DNA from: Flavobacteriales bacterium
GTDB taxonomy: Bacteria; Bacteroidota; Bacteroidia; Flavobacteriales_F; PHOS-HE28
Assembly (NCBI GenBank): GCA_016712535.1
Contig: JADJQW010000002.1
Coordinates: 2,046,001-2,110,000, forward strand
Reading direction: 5' to 3'
DNA length: 64,000 bases
Shown here: positions 1 through 9,070 of the stretch, piece by piece
How the letters are laid out: each line of letters begins with the position of its first letter
Position numbering within the stretch: position 1 is the stretch's first letter
Notes under the pieces: model-generated
The model's database searches: none
What the model saw: the letters and a program-made list of their open reading frames with translations, nothing else
Told to the model about the DNA's origin: nothing
Program-made: the position numbers and the translations under genes

Positions 1-719
1 GCATCGTCGAGCAGGCGCTGGTCCACTATGAGCACATCGGGCCTTCGCCCTTCGGCATATTGGCGCACGAGCAGCGGGAATCCATCCATCTCACCGGCCA
101 CGATCAGCACGGCATCGGGGTCCACGGAGAGCAGGATATCGTCGGCCATGGCATACAGGCCGGGTGCCACACCGCCGCGCAGCTTCATTTCGCGGGCCGC
201 AGGAACGAGCTGCCCACGGTCGTCGTGGCGCAAGGCCCTTGTCAGCATTGGGCCGACCAATTCATCGCGGGCGGGCTGTTGGCGCGAAGCCGCATCAAGG
301 TGCTCGTAGGCGGCGGGGGATGGGAATGCGGTGTAGAAGGCGGCGAGCTCGGCCTCGAAGCTGCCGGGGTGCATGGTGCTGAGCGCGTCGGCTTGCTTCT
401 TAAGCTTGGTGCGTTCATTCGATGGAAGCTGCCCTTGGTTGCGGATCAGCGCACTGTTGCGCTCAGCTCGGAAGCGGTTCAGACCCTCGGCGGGCGAAAG
501 CGCTGTGACAGTGGTGCCGAAGAGGCCGAAATCGAGCTGCGCGCTATCGGCCCTCGCCTTGTCCTTGGCCTCGGCATTCACGCTCCACGCCCCTTGGTAG
601 GCATCCCGTACCGTGGCGGCTTGGGGCTTCTCAACAGGTGCGCTGGTCTGCGCGGTGCAAGCGAACGCAGCGAACAGGGTGGGAGCGAATACCGACCGGA
701 AGGGGAAGCGGAGGATCAT
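1..719 (-). CDS. Secreted protein of unknown function (3' end cut by window edge)
   Basis: An open minus-strand frame runs from an ATG at 719 to the window edge without a stop (239 complete codons). The product starts with a basic/hydrophobic signal-peptide-like segment ending near Ala-Gln (about residues 8-24), so export is likely. The rest is Ala/Arg-rich. Near the visible end is a stretch with 'VAGEMDGFPLLVRQ' followed by 'RRPDV', which loosely resembles a motif in large Bacteroidota membrane/TPR proteins; I would not name a function from it. It is divergent from the DUF493 gene, 71 bp away. The plus-strand frames over this region are shadows. Confidence 0.6.
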   Translation of the reverse strand, partial: MILRFPFRSVFAPTLFAAFACTAQTSAPVEKPQAATVRDAYQGAWSVNAEAKDKARADSAQLDFGLFGTTVTALSPAEGLNRFRAERNSALIRNQGQLPSNERTKLKKQADALSTMHPGSFEAELAAFYTAFPSPAAYEHLDAASRQQPARDELVGPMLTRALRHDDRGQLVPAAREMKLRGGVAPGLYAMADDILLSVDPDAVLIVAGEMDGFPLLVRQYAEGRRPDVLIVDQRLLDD

Positions 720-768
720 GGTTCGGAGGTGCTGTACACGGCTAGCAAGCGCAGGTTCAACAGCGGGC

Positions 769-776
769 TACCTTTG
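769..776 (+). promoter_or_regulatory. Putative -7 box (TAnnTTTG) before the DUF493 gene
   Basis: TACCTTTG matches the Bacteroidota -7 consensus exactly and lies 14 bp before the ATG at 791. No good TTTG -33 box is seen 19-21 bp upstream, so this is a partial match. Confidence 0.4.
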
Positions 777-790
777 GCCAAAGTTGCGCC

Positions 791-1066
791 ATGCTGAGCG
801 ACGAAGCGAAGGAGCGGTTGCGGGATAGCCTGGGCAAGGTGCACGATTGGCCTTCGGTTTACATGTTCAAATTCATCCTGGAACCGGAAGAGAAGCGCCT
901 GCAGGCCGTTCTGGACCTGTTCGCGGCTGAAAGCGAAGTGCTGCGGCGCTATTCCGCCGGCGGCAAGTACCTGTCCATCACCGTGAAGGAAGTGATGCTC
1001 AGCGCAGATGAGGTCGTAGCGCGTTACGACCGGGCTTCGGACATCCATGGCGTGATCACCCTTTGA
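791..1066 (+). CDS. DUF493 family protein (YbeD-like)
   Basis: This 91-aa cytoplasmic protein fits the size and pattern of the DUF493/YbeD family: a WPSVYMFKFI-like first strand, an acidic helix and a 'GKYLSITVKEVM' strand, giving an ACT-like beta-alpha-beta fold. The molecular function of the family is not firmly established. The start ATG lies just after a TACCTTTG box. The next gene begins 3 bp after its stop, so the two are probably co-transcribed with the outer-membrane-type protein that follows. Confidence 0.75.
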   Translation: MLSDEAKERLRDSLGKVHDWPSVYMFKFILEPEEKRLQAVLDLFAAESEVLRRYSAGGKYLSITVKEVMLSADEVVARYDRASDIHGVITL

Positions 1067-1069
1067 ACG

Positions 1070-1447
1070 ATGGAACTGGTCACTCTGCGCACCGCCCTGC
1101 TCATTACGCTCTCCATCCTGCTGGTGGTGGTGCTCTGGCAGCGTTTCCGCCGCAAGGTGCTGGCCAGCGACCTGCCCGCGCCCTTGCATGCAGAGCTCAG
1201 GTCGCTTGAAGTGGCCTACCACCCGCAGCGCCTCTTCGCCGAGCTGCACCTGCCCGAGGCCCAGTTGCTGCGCACGGCGCTGAGCGATGACAAGCATCAG
1301 CCTTTGCATCGATGGCCCGATGAATCGGCGCCGAGCGGCAATCGGCGGATCGAACGCGCGTTGCCGGACCTGGCCGCTGGCACCTACCACTTCGAACTCC
1401 TCACCGCCACGCAACGCACCGTAAGGCGCTTCCGTCTTCAGACCTGA
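1070..1447 (+). CDS. Hypothetical protein with one N-terminal membrane segment
   Basis: The 125-aa product has a strongly hydrophobic segment at about residues 7-24 followed by Arg/Lys, typical of a membrane anchor, then about 95 soluble residues with alternating strands ending in 'GTYHFELLTATQRTVRRFRLQ'. No family was recognised. It starts 3 bp after the DUF493 gene and its stop overlaps the next start (TGATG), implying translational coupling in a three-gene unit. Confidence 0.65.
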   Translation: MELVTLRTALLITLSILLVVVLWQRFRRKVLASDLPAPLHAELRSLEVAYHPQRLFAELHLPEAQLLRTALSDDKHQPLHRWPDESAPSGNRRIERALPDLAAGTYHFELLTATQRTVRRFRLQT

Positions 1448-2100
1448 TGCACCGCGCAGCCGCCTTCCTCTTCGCCTTGGCCTTCGCTTCGTCCTTGATG
1501 GCGCAAGGCAAACTCCCCGATGTGAGCAGTACCATCAAGGGGGACCTGAACCTTCCCATCCCGTTCAAGAACCCGCTGTTCACCAATTACACGGAGAACA
1601 TCGGCCAAGCGGGATTAGCGTACCAAGCGCCAGTGTTCAAGGGCTTGAGCATAGGAGCAGGCGGGGCCATGTGGTGGACCACCTTGAAGCAGCGCACCCT
1701 TCAGCCCTTCGTGCCCAATGGCGACGTGCGCAGAACCATCGCTTATGGCAAAGTTGCCTATGAGCGGTACACCGGTCCGAACACCTTTTATGAGGCTGGC
1801 TTGCGTTTGGGCATGGCGTGGTACGATTTCGATTGCGGCACCTGCGTTGGGGCGCGCGATGGTGTTGCTTACTGGGCCTTGGGCTTGGGCTATTTCGTGC
1901 ATGCCACCGAGAACCTCGCTTTCGGCCTTACGCTCGGTTATGATCAAACCTCTCGCACATTCCTGGCGGAGGATCTCGGCCAGCAGCGCTTTCCAGGCTC
2001 GCCTGAATCGGCCGAGCGGCGCCCTATGCGCAACGTGCTGGTGGGCCTTGGCTTCAGCACAAGGCTCCGGCGGAGTGAGCGCGAGGCGGTGACGTGGTAG
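1447..2100 (+). CDS. Putative outer-membrane/secreted protein
   Basis: This 217-aa protein has a clear signal peptide (hydrophobic residues 4-17, cleavage near Met-Ala-Gln). The mature part is rich in Gly and aromatic residues with alternating hydrophobic strands ('GLSIGAGGAMWWTTL', 'YEAGLRLGMAWYDF', 'ALGLGYFVHATENLAFGLTL'), the pattern of a small outer-membrane beta-barrel. The last strand ends near 'VLVGLGFSTRL' but is followed by a short tail rather than the usual terminal aromatic residue. The start overlaps the previous stop. The specific ligand or role is unknown. Confidence 0.6.
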   Translation: MHRAAAFLFALAFASSLMAQGKLPDVSSTIKGDLNLPIPFKNPLFTNYTENIGQAGLAYQAPVFKGLSIGAGGAMWWTTLKQRTLQPFVPNGDVRRTIAYGKVAYERYTGPNTFYEAGLRLGMAWYDFDCGTCVGARDGVAYWALGLGYFVHATENLAFGLTLGYDQTSRTFLAEDLGQQRFPGSPESAERRPMRNVLVGLGFSTRLRRSEREAVTW

Positions 2101-2186
2101 TCTGTGCCGTGGATGGGACGGACATCTTTAGCCTCGCTGCACAGTTGACCATCACCCTCTATCTTGCCCATCCCAAACCATACCCC

Positions 2187-4161
2187 ATGCGCGCACTGCT
2201 ACTCGCTCTGCTCATCTCCTGCTCGCTGATCGCACCCGCCCAGACGGTGCTCTTCAACGAAACCTTCGAGAGCGCTCCGGCCTTCGCCCTGAACACAGCG
2301 GATCAAGGTGGCGCTACCGCTTCAGCCGACAACAGCTGGCTGATCAACAATGCCTACACCGGTGGCAATGGCTCAGTGGTGTGCTTCGGATTCCCCTTGC
2401 CGTTCAATGTGGGCAATACGCCTGCTCAGCCCGGAGGCATCACCGATCCGAACGGGAACTACCTCCACATCACCAGTGTGGCCGCACAGAACAGCGGCAT
2501 CCTGAGCTGCTGTTTCCTGGCTGCGGATGGCCTTTGCGCCAATGCAGCCAGCCATTTCGCGCGCATGTCCACCGATGTGGCCACAGGCGCCGCGGACATC
2601 ACCTTGAGCTTCTGGTGGCTTTGCGCAGGCGGCACGAACAACTACGGCGAGGTGTATTACAGCACCAATAGCGGCGCGAGCTGGAAATGTGATCAATACG
2701 CCCATCAGCCAGTACCGCAACCAATCGAACTGGGTGCAGCAGAGCGTCACGCTCCCGGCCTTCAGCAACCAGGCCACCTTGCGCTTCGGCTTCCGCTTCT
2801 TCAACGGCACTACGTCCTCCGCGCAGGATCCGGCTTTCGCCGTGGACGACGTGGTGATAACCTCTGCAGCTGCGGTGCCCGCATCGATCACCACGAGCGC
2901 TATCGCAGGCAATGCCTTCTGCCAAGGCGTGCAATTGAACGTACCCTATACCATCATCGGGAGCTACACAGCGGGCAATGTGTTCTCAGCGCAGCTCAGC
3001 GATGCCAGCGGGAGCTTCGCAGCGCCTACCGAAATCGGTTCGGTGACGAGCACGGCAGCAGGGAGCATAGCCTGCACCATTCCTGTGGCCACGCCTCCGG
3101 GCACCGCCTACCGCATCCGCGTGGTGAGCAGCACGCCTGTTGTCATAGGCACCGACAACGGCGTGAACCTTACGATCAGCGCCGCTCCATACGCTGGGCC
3201 CGATGGAAGCGTGACGCTCTGCAAGAATTCAGGCACCTACAACCTGCTCGATTACATGACCGGCGCCTCCGTATGCGGAGCGTGGACCGGCCCGAACGCG
3301 TTGCCCTTCAGCGGCCAACTCGATACCTACACCGACCCAGGTGGCGTGTACACCTACAACACCAATTGCCCCGGGAGCTGTCCGCAGGACCAAGGCACGC
3401 TTACGGTGACGCTGCTGAACCCGGCGAATGCGGGCCTTGATGTGAGCACGGCCCTATGCTCCAATGGAAGCAATCCACCGTTGGTGAGCTATGTGAACAG
3501 CGGCGACGCCACGGGCATTTTCTTCTACAACGGCCAACCCACCACCAACGCGCTACTGGCCAACCCCGGCAGCTACAATGTGCTGTACGTGGTCTTTGGC
3601 ACGGCACCATGCATCAACGATACGGCTGAGTTCCTCTTTACTGTGAACGTTGCACCCAATGCGGGCACCAGTACTACGGTGACCTTGTGCGAGAATGCTC
3701 CCCCGGTGCAACTGATCACCCTTCTGGGCGGCACACCCGATTCCGGTGGCACATGGACCAATCCGGTGGGCACCCCGGTGAGCGGCATCTTCTCGCCTGG
3801 AACCAGCCAGCCAGGGCTTTACACCTACACGGTCGATGGCTTGCCTCCATGTGCGGATGCCCAGTCCTTCGTGGCAATGGTCATTGATCCATGCTCGGGA
3901 ATCGGTGAGGCTGCTTCCCAGTCGTCGATGCGCTACCTGGGTCAGCAAGGAGCAGAGCACCTGATCGAGTTGGGCGCAACGGGCGCGAAGGGCATTGAAG
4001 TGCACGATGCCCTTGGCGCGTTGCGCGCGACGCTGAACAGTCCGATTGGCGCCGGAGTGGTGCGAATCGACCTAAGTGACCGTTCAACCGGGGTGTATTT
4101 CATCCGTTTGGTTGGCGCAGCTGATGGCCAGGTGCTACGAGTTGTGCATGCGGACAGGTAG
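2187..4161 (+). CDS. Secreted T9SS-type protein, interrupted by a frameshift near 2689
   Basis: An ATG at 2187 begins a signal peptide ending in 'APAQ'. The first frame reads sensibly to about 2686 ('YYSTNSGASWK', a beta-sandwich-like ectodomain). Coding then continues in the next frame from about 2689 ('INTPISQYRNQSNWVQQSV') to 4161. One extra base near 'aaatgtgatc' explains the switch. The downstream part has Gly/Ser/Thr-rich repeats like those of Bacteroidota adhesins. The last ~75 residues ('IEVHDALGALRATL', 'STGVYFIRLV') look like a T9SS type A sorting domain. The intact protein would have about 657 residues. Whether the frameshift is biological or an assembly indel cannot be told. Confidence 0.7.
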
Positions 4162-4618
4162 TCGGCGCCCTGTGCAGAAGATGTGCATAATCCGAGGCTG
4201 CGATTCCATGGCCGTCTCTGGAGCTTCCGCTAGGTTCGTCTCACCGTAGTTCTTTACGCCCCCCGACGCAAGAAGGGGATGGTTGGGAGTGAATGCAGGA
4301 CGACGCAGGAAGCGCGCAAGCGCAACCACACCTGGTAAGAGGTCAAGCGAGCGTCATGCACGAGTGCATGCCAGACGTGCAGCGAACCCCCAAGCCGCAG
4401 GATAAGCCGCCGGAAGGCAGCGAGTCCGAAAGGGAAAGAGCATCGGGCATGCGATAGGCTACGGCCGAGTCGCATGGGAGCGGGGATCGCTGAGAAGCGG
4501 GCCCCGCTCCGCTTTTCAGGGGCAATGGCCGCTAGCCCCAGGAAAAGCCCTTTCACCGCAGTTGGGCAGGTCATGGTGAAGTCCTGAGCCAGGAATGCTC
4601 GGATGAAGCAGGTCTGTT
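4162..4618. other. Non-coding, dyad-rich stretch of about 460 bp
   Basis: No convincing gene lies here; the short frames have no family features. The DNA is rich in perfect dyads: CATGCAC-GA-GTGCATG at 4355-4370, and 9-bp arms GGAGCGGGG (4477-4485) / CCCCGCTCC (4502-4510). It is followed by an intrinsic-terminator hairpin. A structured RNA is possible, but I do not recognise tmRNA, RNase P RNA, SRP RNA or a riboswitch core. Confidence 0.35.
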
Positions 4619-4622
4619 AACG

Positions 4623-4648
4623 GACAAAGCCCCGTTCGGGGCTCTGTC
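4623..4648 (-). terminator. Rho-independent-type hairpin downstream of hsp20
   Basis: The stem GACAAAGCCCC/GGGGCTCTGTC has one internal mismatch and a GTTC loop, and lies 25 bp past the hsp20 stop. No strong T-tract follows. It could also end a plus-strand transcript. Confidence 0.6.
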
Positions 4649-4672
4649 GCATTGGTGCTCGATTCACCTTGT

Positions 4673-5116
4673 TCAGCCGATGCTGATCTCGCGGGCTTTG
4701 GGCTTCACGGCTTCGGCTTTCGGGATGCGCACCACCAGCATGCCGTTCACGTGCTCGGCGCGTATGCCTTCTGCGTTCACCGTTTCTGGCAGGCGGAAGC
4801 TGCGGGCGAATGAGCTGTGCACGAACTCGCGGCGGGTGAAGCGCTCGTTCTCCTTCAGGTCTTCGACCTTCTTCTCTGCACTCACCGTAAGGGTGTTGTC
4901 CTCGACGTTCAGCTTCAGGTCCTCCTTGGCATAGCCGGGAGCCATCAGGTGCAGCTCGAATTCGTTGGCGCGCTCCACGATGTTCACGGCGGGGGCGCTG
5001 CGATGAGCATCATCATGCCCGAGCATCTGGCTGATATCGCGGCCGAAGAATTCATTCACGAACTCACTGAAAGGGCTGGTGAGCACAGCCTGCGGACGGT
5101 ACTTCGCGATCGTCAT
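4673..5116 (-). CDS. Hsp20/alpha-crystallin small heat-shock protein
   Basis: The 147-aa protein is an ATP-independent cytoplasmic holdase that binds unfolding proteins. An N-terminal arm (about 1-45) precedes an alpha-crystallin domain (about 45-135) with the hallmark strands 'EFELHLMAPGYAKEDLKLNVED', 'LTVSAEKK', 'FTRREF..SSFARSFRLPETV' and the 'NGMLVVRIPK' G-x-L region. The ATG at 5116 (MTIAKYRP) fits the family better than one 12 codons upstream. It stands alone with a terminator hairpin behind it. Confidence 0.93.
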   Translation of the reverse strand: MTIAKYRPQAVLTSPFSEFVNEFFGRDISQMLGHDDAHRSAPAVNIVERANEFELHLMAPGYAKEDLKLNVEDNTLTVSAEKKVEDLKENERFTRREFVHSSFARSFRLPETVNAEGIRAEHVNGMLVVRIPKAEAVKPKAREISIG

Positions 5117-5280
5117 GGCGTGTTTGGGTTTTTGTGGTTTGCAGTGGATCATGCACGGCGTTCGTCAACCCGGGTGCCGCTGCATTGATCGAGACGAAGT
5201 GGCGCGAAGGGAAGGCGATCGCAAGACAGGATTTCCGGTCCGCACCAGTGGGCCGTGACGGAATTGCAGGGTCTGGCTGC

Positions 5281-6015
5281 CTATTGCTGCACGAAACGGA
5301 AGGTGATGACGCCGCGGTGCGGGTCAGGAGCCGAACTGCTCGGGTTGAACGAGGTCTCTTTAGCGGAACTCAAAGCGGTCTCGAGCATGCACTCGTCCAC
5401 GTTGCTGCTCTGCGCTGCATCATATTCCGCTTTCCGCACACGGCCGTTGCGGTCCACTTCGACGCGAACTACCACACGGCCATGATCCTTGCACAAGTAG
5501 CCAGGCTTGCCCTCTCCGCGAACGCGGTCGCGGAGGTCGTGCTCCACCAAGGCCGCACCTTCCACCTTCACTGGTTCCGCTGGTTTGGTGAGGTAGCGCT
5601 CATGGTCCCATTTACTCGGGTCGAGCTCCGGTATCTCTGGGTCTTCTTCGCCGCGCGCCTTGCGCTCTTCGGCTAAACGGTTGAACTCGGCCTGTTCCAT
5701 GGCCCGCAGGTCGTTCTCCACGCGTTCGGCCAGCTTGGCTTGGCTGAAGGAGGGCTTCACCTCGGCCGTGAGGTTGCTCGTAAGGGCGGTGACCTTCTCC
5801 GGGACGCCATCGGCCTGATCCTGGATCCGCTGCTCGATCTCTTCCGCCTCCATATCACTGATCACATCGATGCGCATGTCGCTGATCTGGTCCTCCCGGG
5901 GCACGGAGGGCATGTAGACCAACGTGCACGCGAAAAGCGCCAGTGTGTGCAAGGCCAGCGCCCCGATCACGCCGGCCTTGTGCTCTTCGAACCAGTCGAG
6001 GAATGCGGTGATCAT
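5281..6015 (-). CDS. TonB-family energy transducer-like protein
   Basis: The 244-aa protein has a short cytoplasmic N-terminus, one membrane helix at about residues 14-33 ('GVIGALALHTLALFACTLVY'), a long charged Glu/Arg-rich periplasmic helix and a C-terminal domain with 'GRVVVRVEVDRNGRVRKAEY' and a final 'FNPSSSAPDPHRGVITFRFVQQ', the TonB C-terminal pattern. Such proteins transmit proton-motive force from ExbBD to outer-membrane transporters. No exbBD is nearby. The ATG at 6015 is chosen because it directly precedes the membrane segment and avoids overlap with the next gene's stop at 6023. Confidence 0.72.
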   Translation of the reverse strand: MITAFLDWFEEHKAGVIGALALHTLALFACTLVYMPSVPREDQISDMRIDVISDMEAEEIEQRIQDQADGVPEKVTALTSNLTAEVKPSFSQAKLAERVENDLRAMEQAEFNRLAEERKARGEEDPEIPELDPSKWDHERYLTKPAEPVKVEGAALVEHDLRDRVRGEGKPGYLCKDHGRVVVRVEVDRNGRVRKAEYDAAQSSNVDECMLETALSSAKETSFNPSSSAPDPHRGVITFRFVQQ

Positions 6016-6022
6016 GATGCAG

Positions 6023-7423
6023 TCACTGCTTCGACCAAGGTACAGCGGCTGCTTCGCTCGCATGCATGCGGATGCGCCATGCCGGCGGCCAGCGGTTATT
6101 CCAACGCGTGCCCGCTCCATGCATCCACCCGAGGCCGATTCCCTCGAAGCTGGCAAGGCTCATTCCTTCAGCACCATCGGCCATCAGGGCCTCACCGCGC
6201 AGGAAGCGAAGCGCATCGGGTCGGCTGAGCCCGACTTCGCGCGCGGTGCTGCGGTCCAACGCGTTCGACAAGGCCAAGGCCGCATGCGGTGCCCAGCCAT
6301 CGCCTTTGCGCTCAGCATAAGGGAGTCCCGGCGCTGTGATCCGGAGTGAAGCTCCCATTCGATCAAGTTCTCGCGACCACGCTGCAGGCCGCCCGTACAG
6401 GATGCCATTGCGCTCAACCGACTCGAAGCACATGGAAGGCTTCACCCAAGGCAGGCCGACTTGTTCCTTATCGGCCTCCTGCGATTCTCGGAGCTCCAGA
6501 TGACCCGGCTTGCGGACCACGCTGAGGAAGAAGCCCTCGCCGCGCATGCGGTGCGGATAACAGCGGTAGCCTATGGCGCCATGCACTTCGCTGCGCTGAA
6601 CGCCCCATGCCGGATCGATCGGCAATTCCAAGCACTCGCCTCCGTGCGCGACCAATTCACCCACTTGCGCTTCATTCTCCATGGGCTCCCAAGTGCATGT
6701 GCTGTACACCAGCGATCCTCCGGGGCTGAGGGCCTGCCAGGCGTGCTTCACCAAGTCTCGTTGCGCAGCTGCGCATCGCTCCACCAGCTTCGGCGACCAT
6801 TGGGCCCGCGCGAACGGGTCCTTGCGGAACATGCCTTCTCCCGAGCACGGGGCATCGAGGAGGATCAGGTCAAAGGTGGATGCGAGTGATCCAAGGTCAC
6901 CGGCACGGCTGCCTGCGATCACCACGTTCGGGGAACCGTGCTTCCAGCAATTCTCGGCCAGCACCGAACGGCGCTCAGCGTGAATTTCATTGGCCACGAG
7001 CAGGCTATCCGGCGTGAGCAGCGAGAGCAAGTGCGTGCTCTTCCCGCCGGGCGCGGCGCATAGGTCGAGCGCGATCACATCGTGCTCGTGCAGGCCAGTG
7101 GCGAGCACCGCTTGCTCCAGCAGCATGCTCGAGGCCTCTTGCACGTAATAGGCTCCGGCATGGAGCAAGGGATCGAGCGTGAATGCAGGCCGATGCGAGA
7201 GGTAGCGGCCACTCGCGCACCAAGGCACCGGCTCGGCATTGATCATGAACGGCTTGTTCGGATTCAGCCGGATGCTGACCGGAGAGGCCGTGCTCAGCGC
7301 AGCAACCAGCGCAGCGCGCTCGACGTCATCGGTAATCGGAACGCGCTGCTCGAATCCTCCGGGCAGAGAAGTGCTCCCGCTTGCGCGATGATTCGGCGGG
7401 TCCTTGCTCTTCCGCCGAGCCAT
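6023..7423 (-). CDS. RsmF/NOL1-NOP2-Sun family rRNA m5C methyltransferase
   Basis: This 466-aa SAM-dependent enzyme is predicted to methylate cytosine-5 in rRNA or tRNA. Visible motifs: 'LDLCAAPGGKSTHLL' (SAM motif I, about 120), 'LILLDAPCSGEGMFRKD' (PC catalytic motif IV, about 190), 'VYSTCTWEPMENEAQV' (TC motif VI with the nucleophilic Cys, about 240). The 'SGEGMFRKD' form is typical of RsmF/YebU-like proteins, and the C-terminal ~150 residues would be the RNA-binding extension. It lies 7 bp upstream of the tonB-like gene and 4 bp downstream of purA on the same strand. Confidence 0.88.
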   Translation of the reverse strand: MARRKSKDPPNHRASGSTSLPGGFEQRVPITDDVERAALVAALSTASPVSIRLNPNKPFMINAEPVPWCASGRYLSHRPAFTLDPLLHAGAYYVQEASSMLLEQAVLATGLHEHDVIALDLCAAPGGKSTHLLSLLTPDSLLVANEIHAERRSVLAENCWKHGSPNVVIAGSRAGDLGSLASTFDLILLDAPCSGEGMFRKDPFARAQWSPKLVERCAAAQRDLVKHAWQALSPGGSLVYSTCTWEPMENEAQVGELVAHGGECLELPIDPAWGVQRSEVHGAIGYRCYPHRMRGEGFFLSVVRKPGHLELRESQEADKEQVGLPWVKPSMCFESVERNGILYGRPAAWSRELDRMGASLRITAPGLPYAERKGDGWAPHAALALSNALDRSTAREVGLSRPDALRFLRGEALMADGAEGMSLASFEGIGLGWMHGAGTRWNNRWPPAWRIRMHASEAAAVPWSKQ

Positions 7424-7427
7424 GGCA

Positions 7428-8690
7428 TCAGGCCGCAGTCATCGGCTGGCGCATGATCGTCTCGGCGCGATCAGGGCCGAGCGACACGATGGAAATGGGC
7501 ACGCCGACCGCCTGCTCGATCGTGGCGATGTAGCGTTCGAGCGAATCCGGCAGGCGCCCGTTCGGGTTGGCGGCATCCCATCCGGGCATGTCGGCGTAGA
7601 GGGGTTCAACACCGGTGGTCACGTCGTATGGCATGCGGTCCGTGATCACGCCATTCACCCGATAGTGCGTGCAGATGCGCACGGAATCCATGCCCGTCAG
7701 GACATCGGCCTTCATCATGGCCAGATCGGTGATCCCGTTGATCATCACGGCGTAGCGAAGCGCCGGGAGGTCGAGCCATCCGCATCGGCGCGGGCGCCCG
7801 GTGGTGCTTCCGAATTCATGTCCAGCCTTGCGGATCGCTTCTCCGGTGGCATCATCCAGTTCGGTGGGGAAAGGGCCGCTGCCCACCCGGGTGCAATAGG
7901 CTTTGAAGATCCCGGTGATGCGATCGATGCGGTTGGGTGCAACGCCCAATCCCGTGCACGCCCCGGCGCAGATGGTGCTGCTGCTGGTCACGAAGGGATA
8001 GGTGCCGAAGTCGATATCGAGCAAGGTGCCTTGCGCGCCTTCGGCGAGCACGCGCTTGCCCGAGTTCAATGCTTCATCGAGGTAATGCTCGCAATCCACC
8101 GTGCTGAACGATTTCAACTGCTGCACGGCGTCCATCCACTCGGCTTCGGCCTCCGTTTCGGCGCCGACTTCATCGTAGAGCGAGAGCAACCGCTCGTGCT
8201 TGCGGCGCAGCGCAGCGACCCGGTCGGGAAGGTCTGCCTGGAAGATGTCGCCCACGCGCAATCCGTTGCGGCCGGTCTTATCCATGTACGTTGGGCCGAT
8301 GCCCTTGAGCGTGCTTCCGATCTTGAGCTTGCCCTTATCCGATTCGCTGGCGGCATCGAGCGCGCGGTGCGTGGGCAGGATCAAGTGCGCACGGCGGGAG
8401 AGGAGGAGCGATGCGCGGATATCGACGCCTGCGGCCTCGAGCGCGCGCACCTCCTTGAGGAAGATCACCGGGTCCACCACAACGCCGTTGCCCACGAGGT
8501 TCACCGTGCCCTCGCGGAATACGCCGCTCGGGATGGTGTGCAGCACATGCTTGGTGCCCTCGAAGATCAAGGTGTGCCCGGCATTGGGCCCGCCTTGGAA
8601 GCGCGCGATGACCTCATAGCGCGGCGCGATCACGTCAACGACCTTGCCTTTGCCCTCGTCGCCCCATTGGGCACCGAGCAGCACGTCCAT
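7428..8690 (-). CDS. purA: Adenylosuccinate synthetase
   Basis: The enzyme converts IMP, aspartate and GTP into adenylosuccinate, the first committed step to AMP. The 420-aa length is normal for the family. The N-terminal GTP-binding signature 'WGDEGKGKVVDV' is present at about residues 8-19, followed by 'GGPNAGHT', 'GIGPTYMDK' and 'TTGRPRRCGWLD'. The ATG at 8690 fits the family start; a GTG at 8705 would add five residues overlapping the upstream stop. It is 14 bp downstream of the STAS gene and part of the fur-STAS-purA run. Confidence 0.96.
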   Translation of the reverse strand: MDVLLGAQWGDEGKGKVVDVIAPRYEVIARFQGGPNAGHTLIFEGTKHVLHTIPSGVFREGTVNLVGNGVVVDPVIFLKEVRALEAAGVDIRASLLLSRRAHLILPTHRALDAASESDKGKLKIGSTLKGIGPTYMDKTGRNGLRVGDIFQADLPDRVAALRRKHERLLSLYDEVGAETEAEAEWMDAVQQLKSFSTVDCEHYLDEALNSGKRVLAEGAQGTLLDIDFGTYPFVTSSSTICAGACTGLGVAPNRIDRITGIFKAYCTRVGSGPFPTELDDATGEAIRKAGHEFGSTTGRPRRCGWLDLPALRYAVMINGITDLAMMKADVLTGMDSVRICTHYRVNGVITDRMPYDVTTGVEPLYADMPGWDAANPNGRLPDSLERYIATIEQAVGVPISIVSLGPDRAETIMRQPMTAA

Positions 8691-8704
8691 CCGAGCGCGC
8701 GCCA

Positions 8705-9070
8705 CTAGCCCTTCAGTTTCTCGATCGCCTCATCCACGGTGCCGGTGATGATGAAGACGGAATCGAGCTTGGTTACCACGAAGAGCTGCCGCACGCTATG
8801 GCTCACGCGTGCGATGAGGGTGTCGCCGCCCTTATTGCGGGTGGAAGTGAGCACGCTGATGAGGATGTTGAGCCCGGTGCTGTTCATGTACTGGAGCTCG
8901 CCCATGTCGAGCACCACCGAAACGGGCCCCTTGGCCAATTCGCGATCAAGGGCTTCCATGAGCCGGTCAGCCTGCTGCTGGTCCATCAGGCGGCCCTTCA
9001 TGTGGAAGACAGGGATGCCCTGCAGATCGGAAATCTCCAGGTCGAAGGGCGGGCGTTCGGTCACGGTCAT
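8705..9070 (-). CDS. STAS-domain anti-sigma-factor antagonist-like protein
   Basis: The 121-aa single-domain protein matches SpoIIAA/RsbV-type STAS proteins. A first strand 'FDLEISDLQGIPVFHMKGRL' is followed by 'VVLDMGELQYMNSTGLNIL', where the Ser of NST is the usual phosphorylation site, then 'RNKGGDTLIARVSHSVRQLF'. Such proteins relieve anti-sigma or partner-switch kinases in the cytoplasm. No kinase or phosphatase partner is encoded nearby. Its ATG overlaps the fur stop (ATGA), so the two genes are translationally coupled. Confidence 0.85.
   Translation of the reverse strand: MTVTERPPFDLEISDLQGIPVFHMKGRLMDQQQADRLMEALDRELAKGPVSVVLDMGELQYMNSTGLNILISVLTSTRNKGGDTLIARVSHSVRQLFVVTKLDSVFIITGTVDEAIEKLKG

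Noticed and set aside
60..797. Long plus-strand frame of 245 codons
   Set aside because: It is a shadow of the minus-strand secreted-protein gene, which has a signal peptide and a sensible coding pattern.
4254..4574. 106-codon minus frame in the non-coding region
   Set aside because: Basic, Arg/Ser/Leu-rich and crossed by strong dyads; no family or start context.
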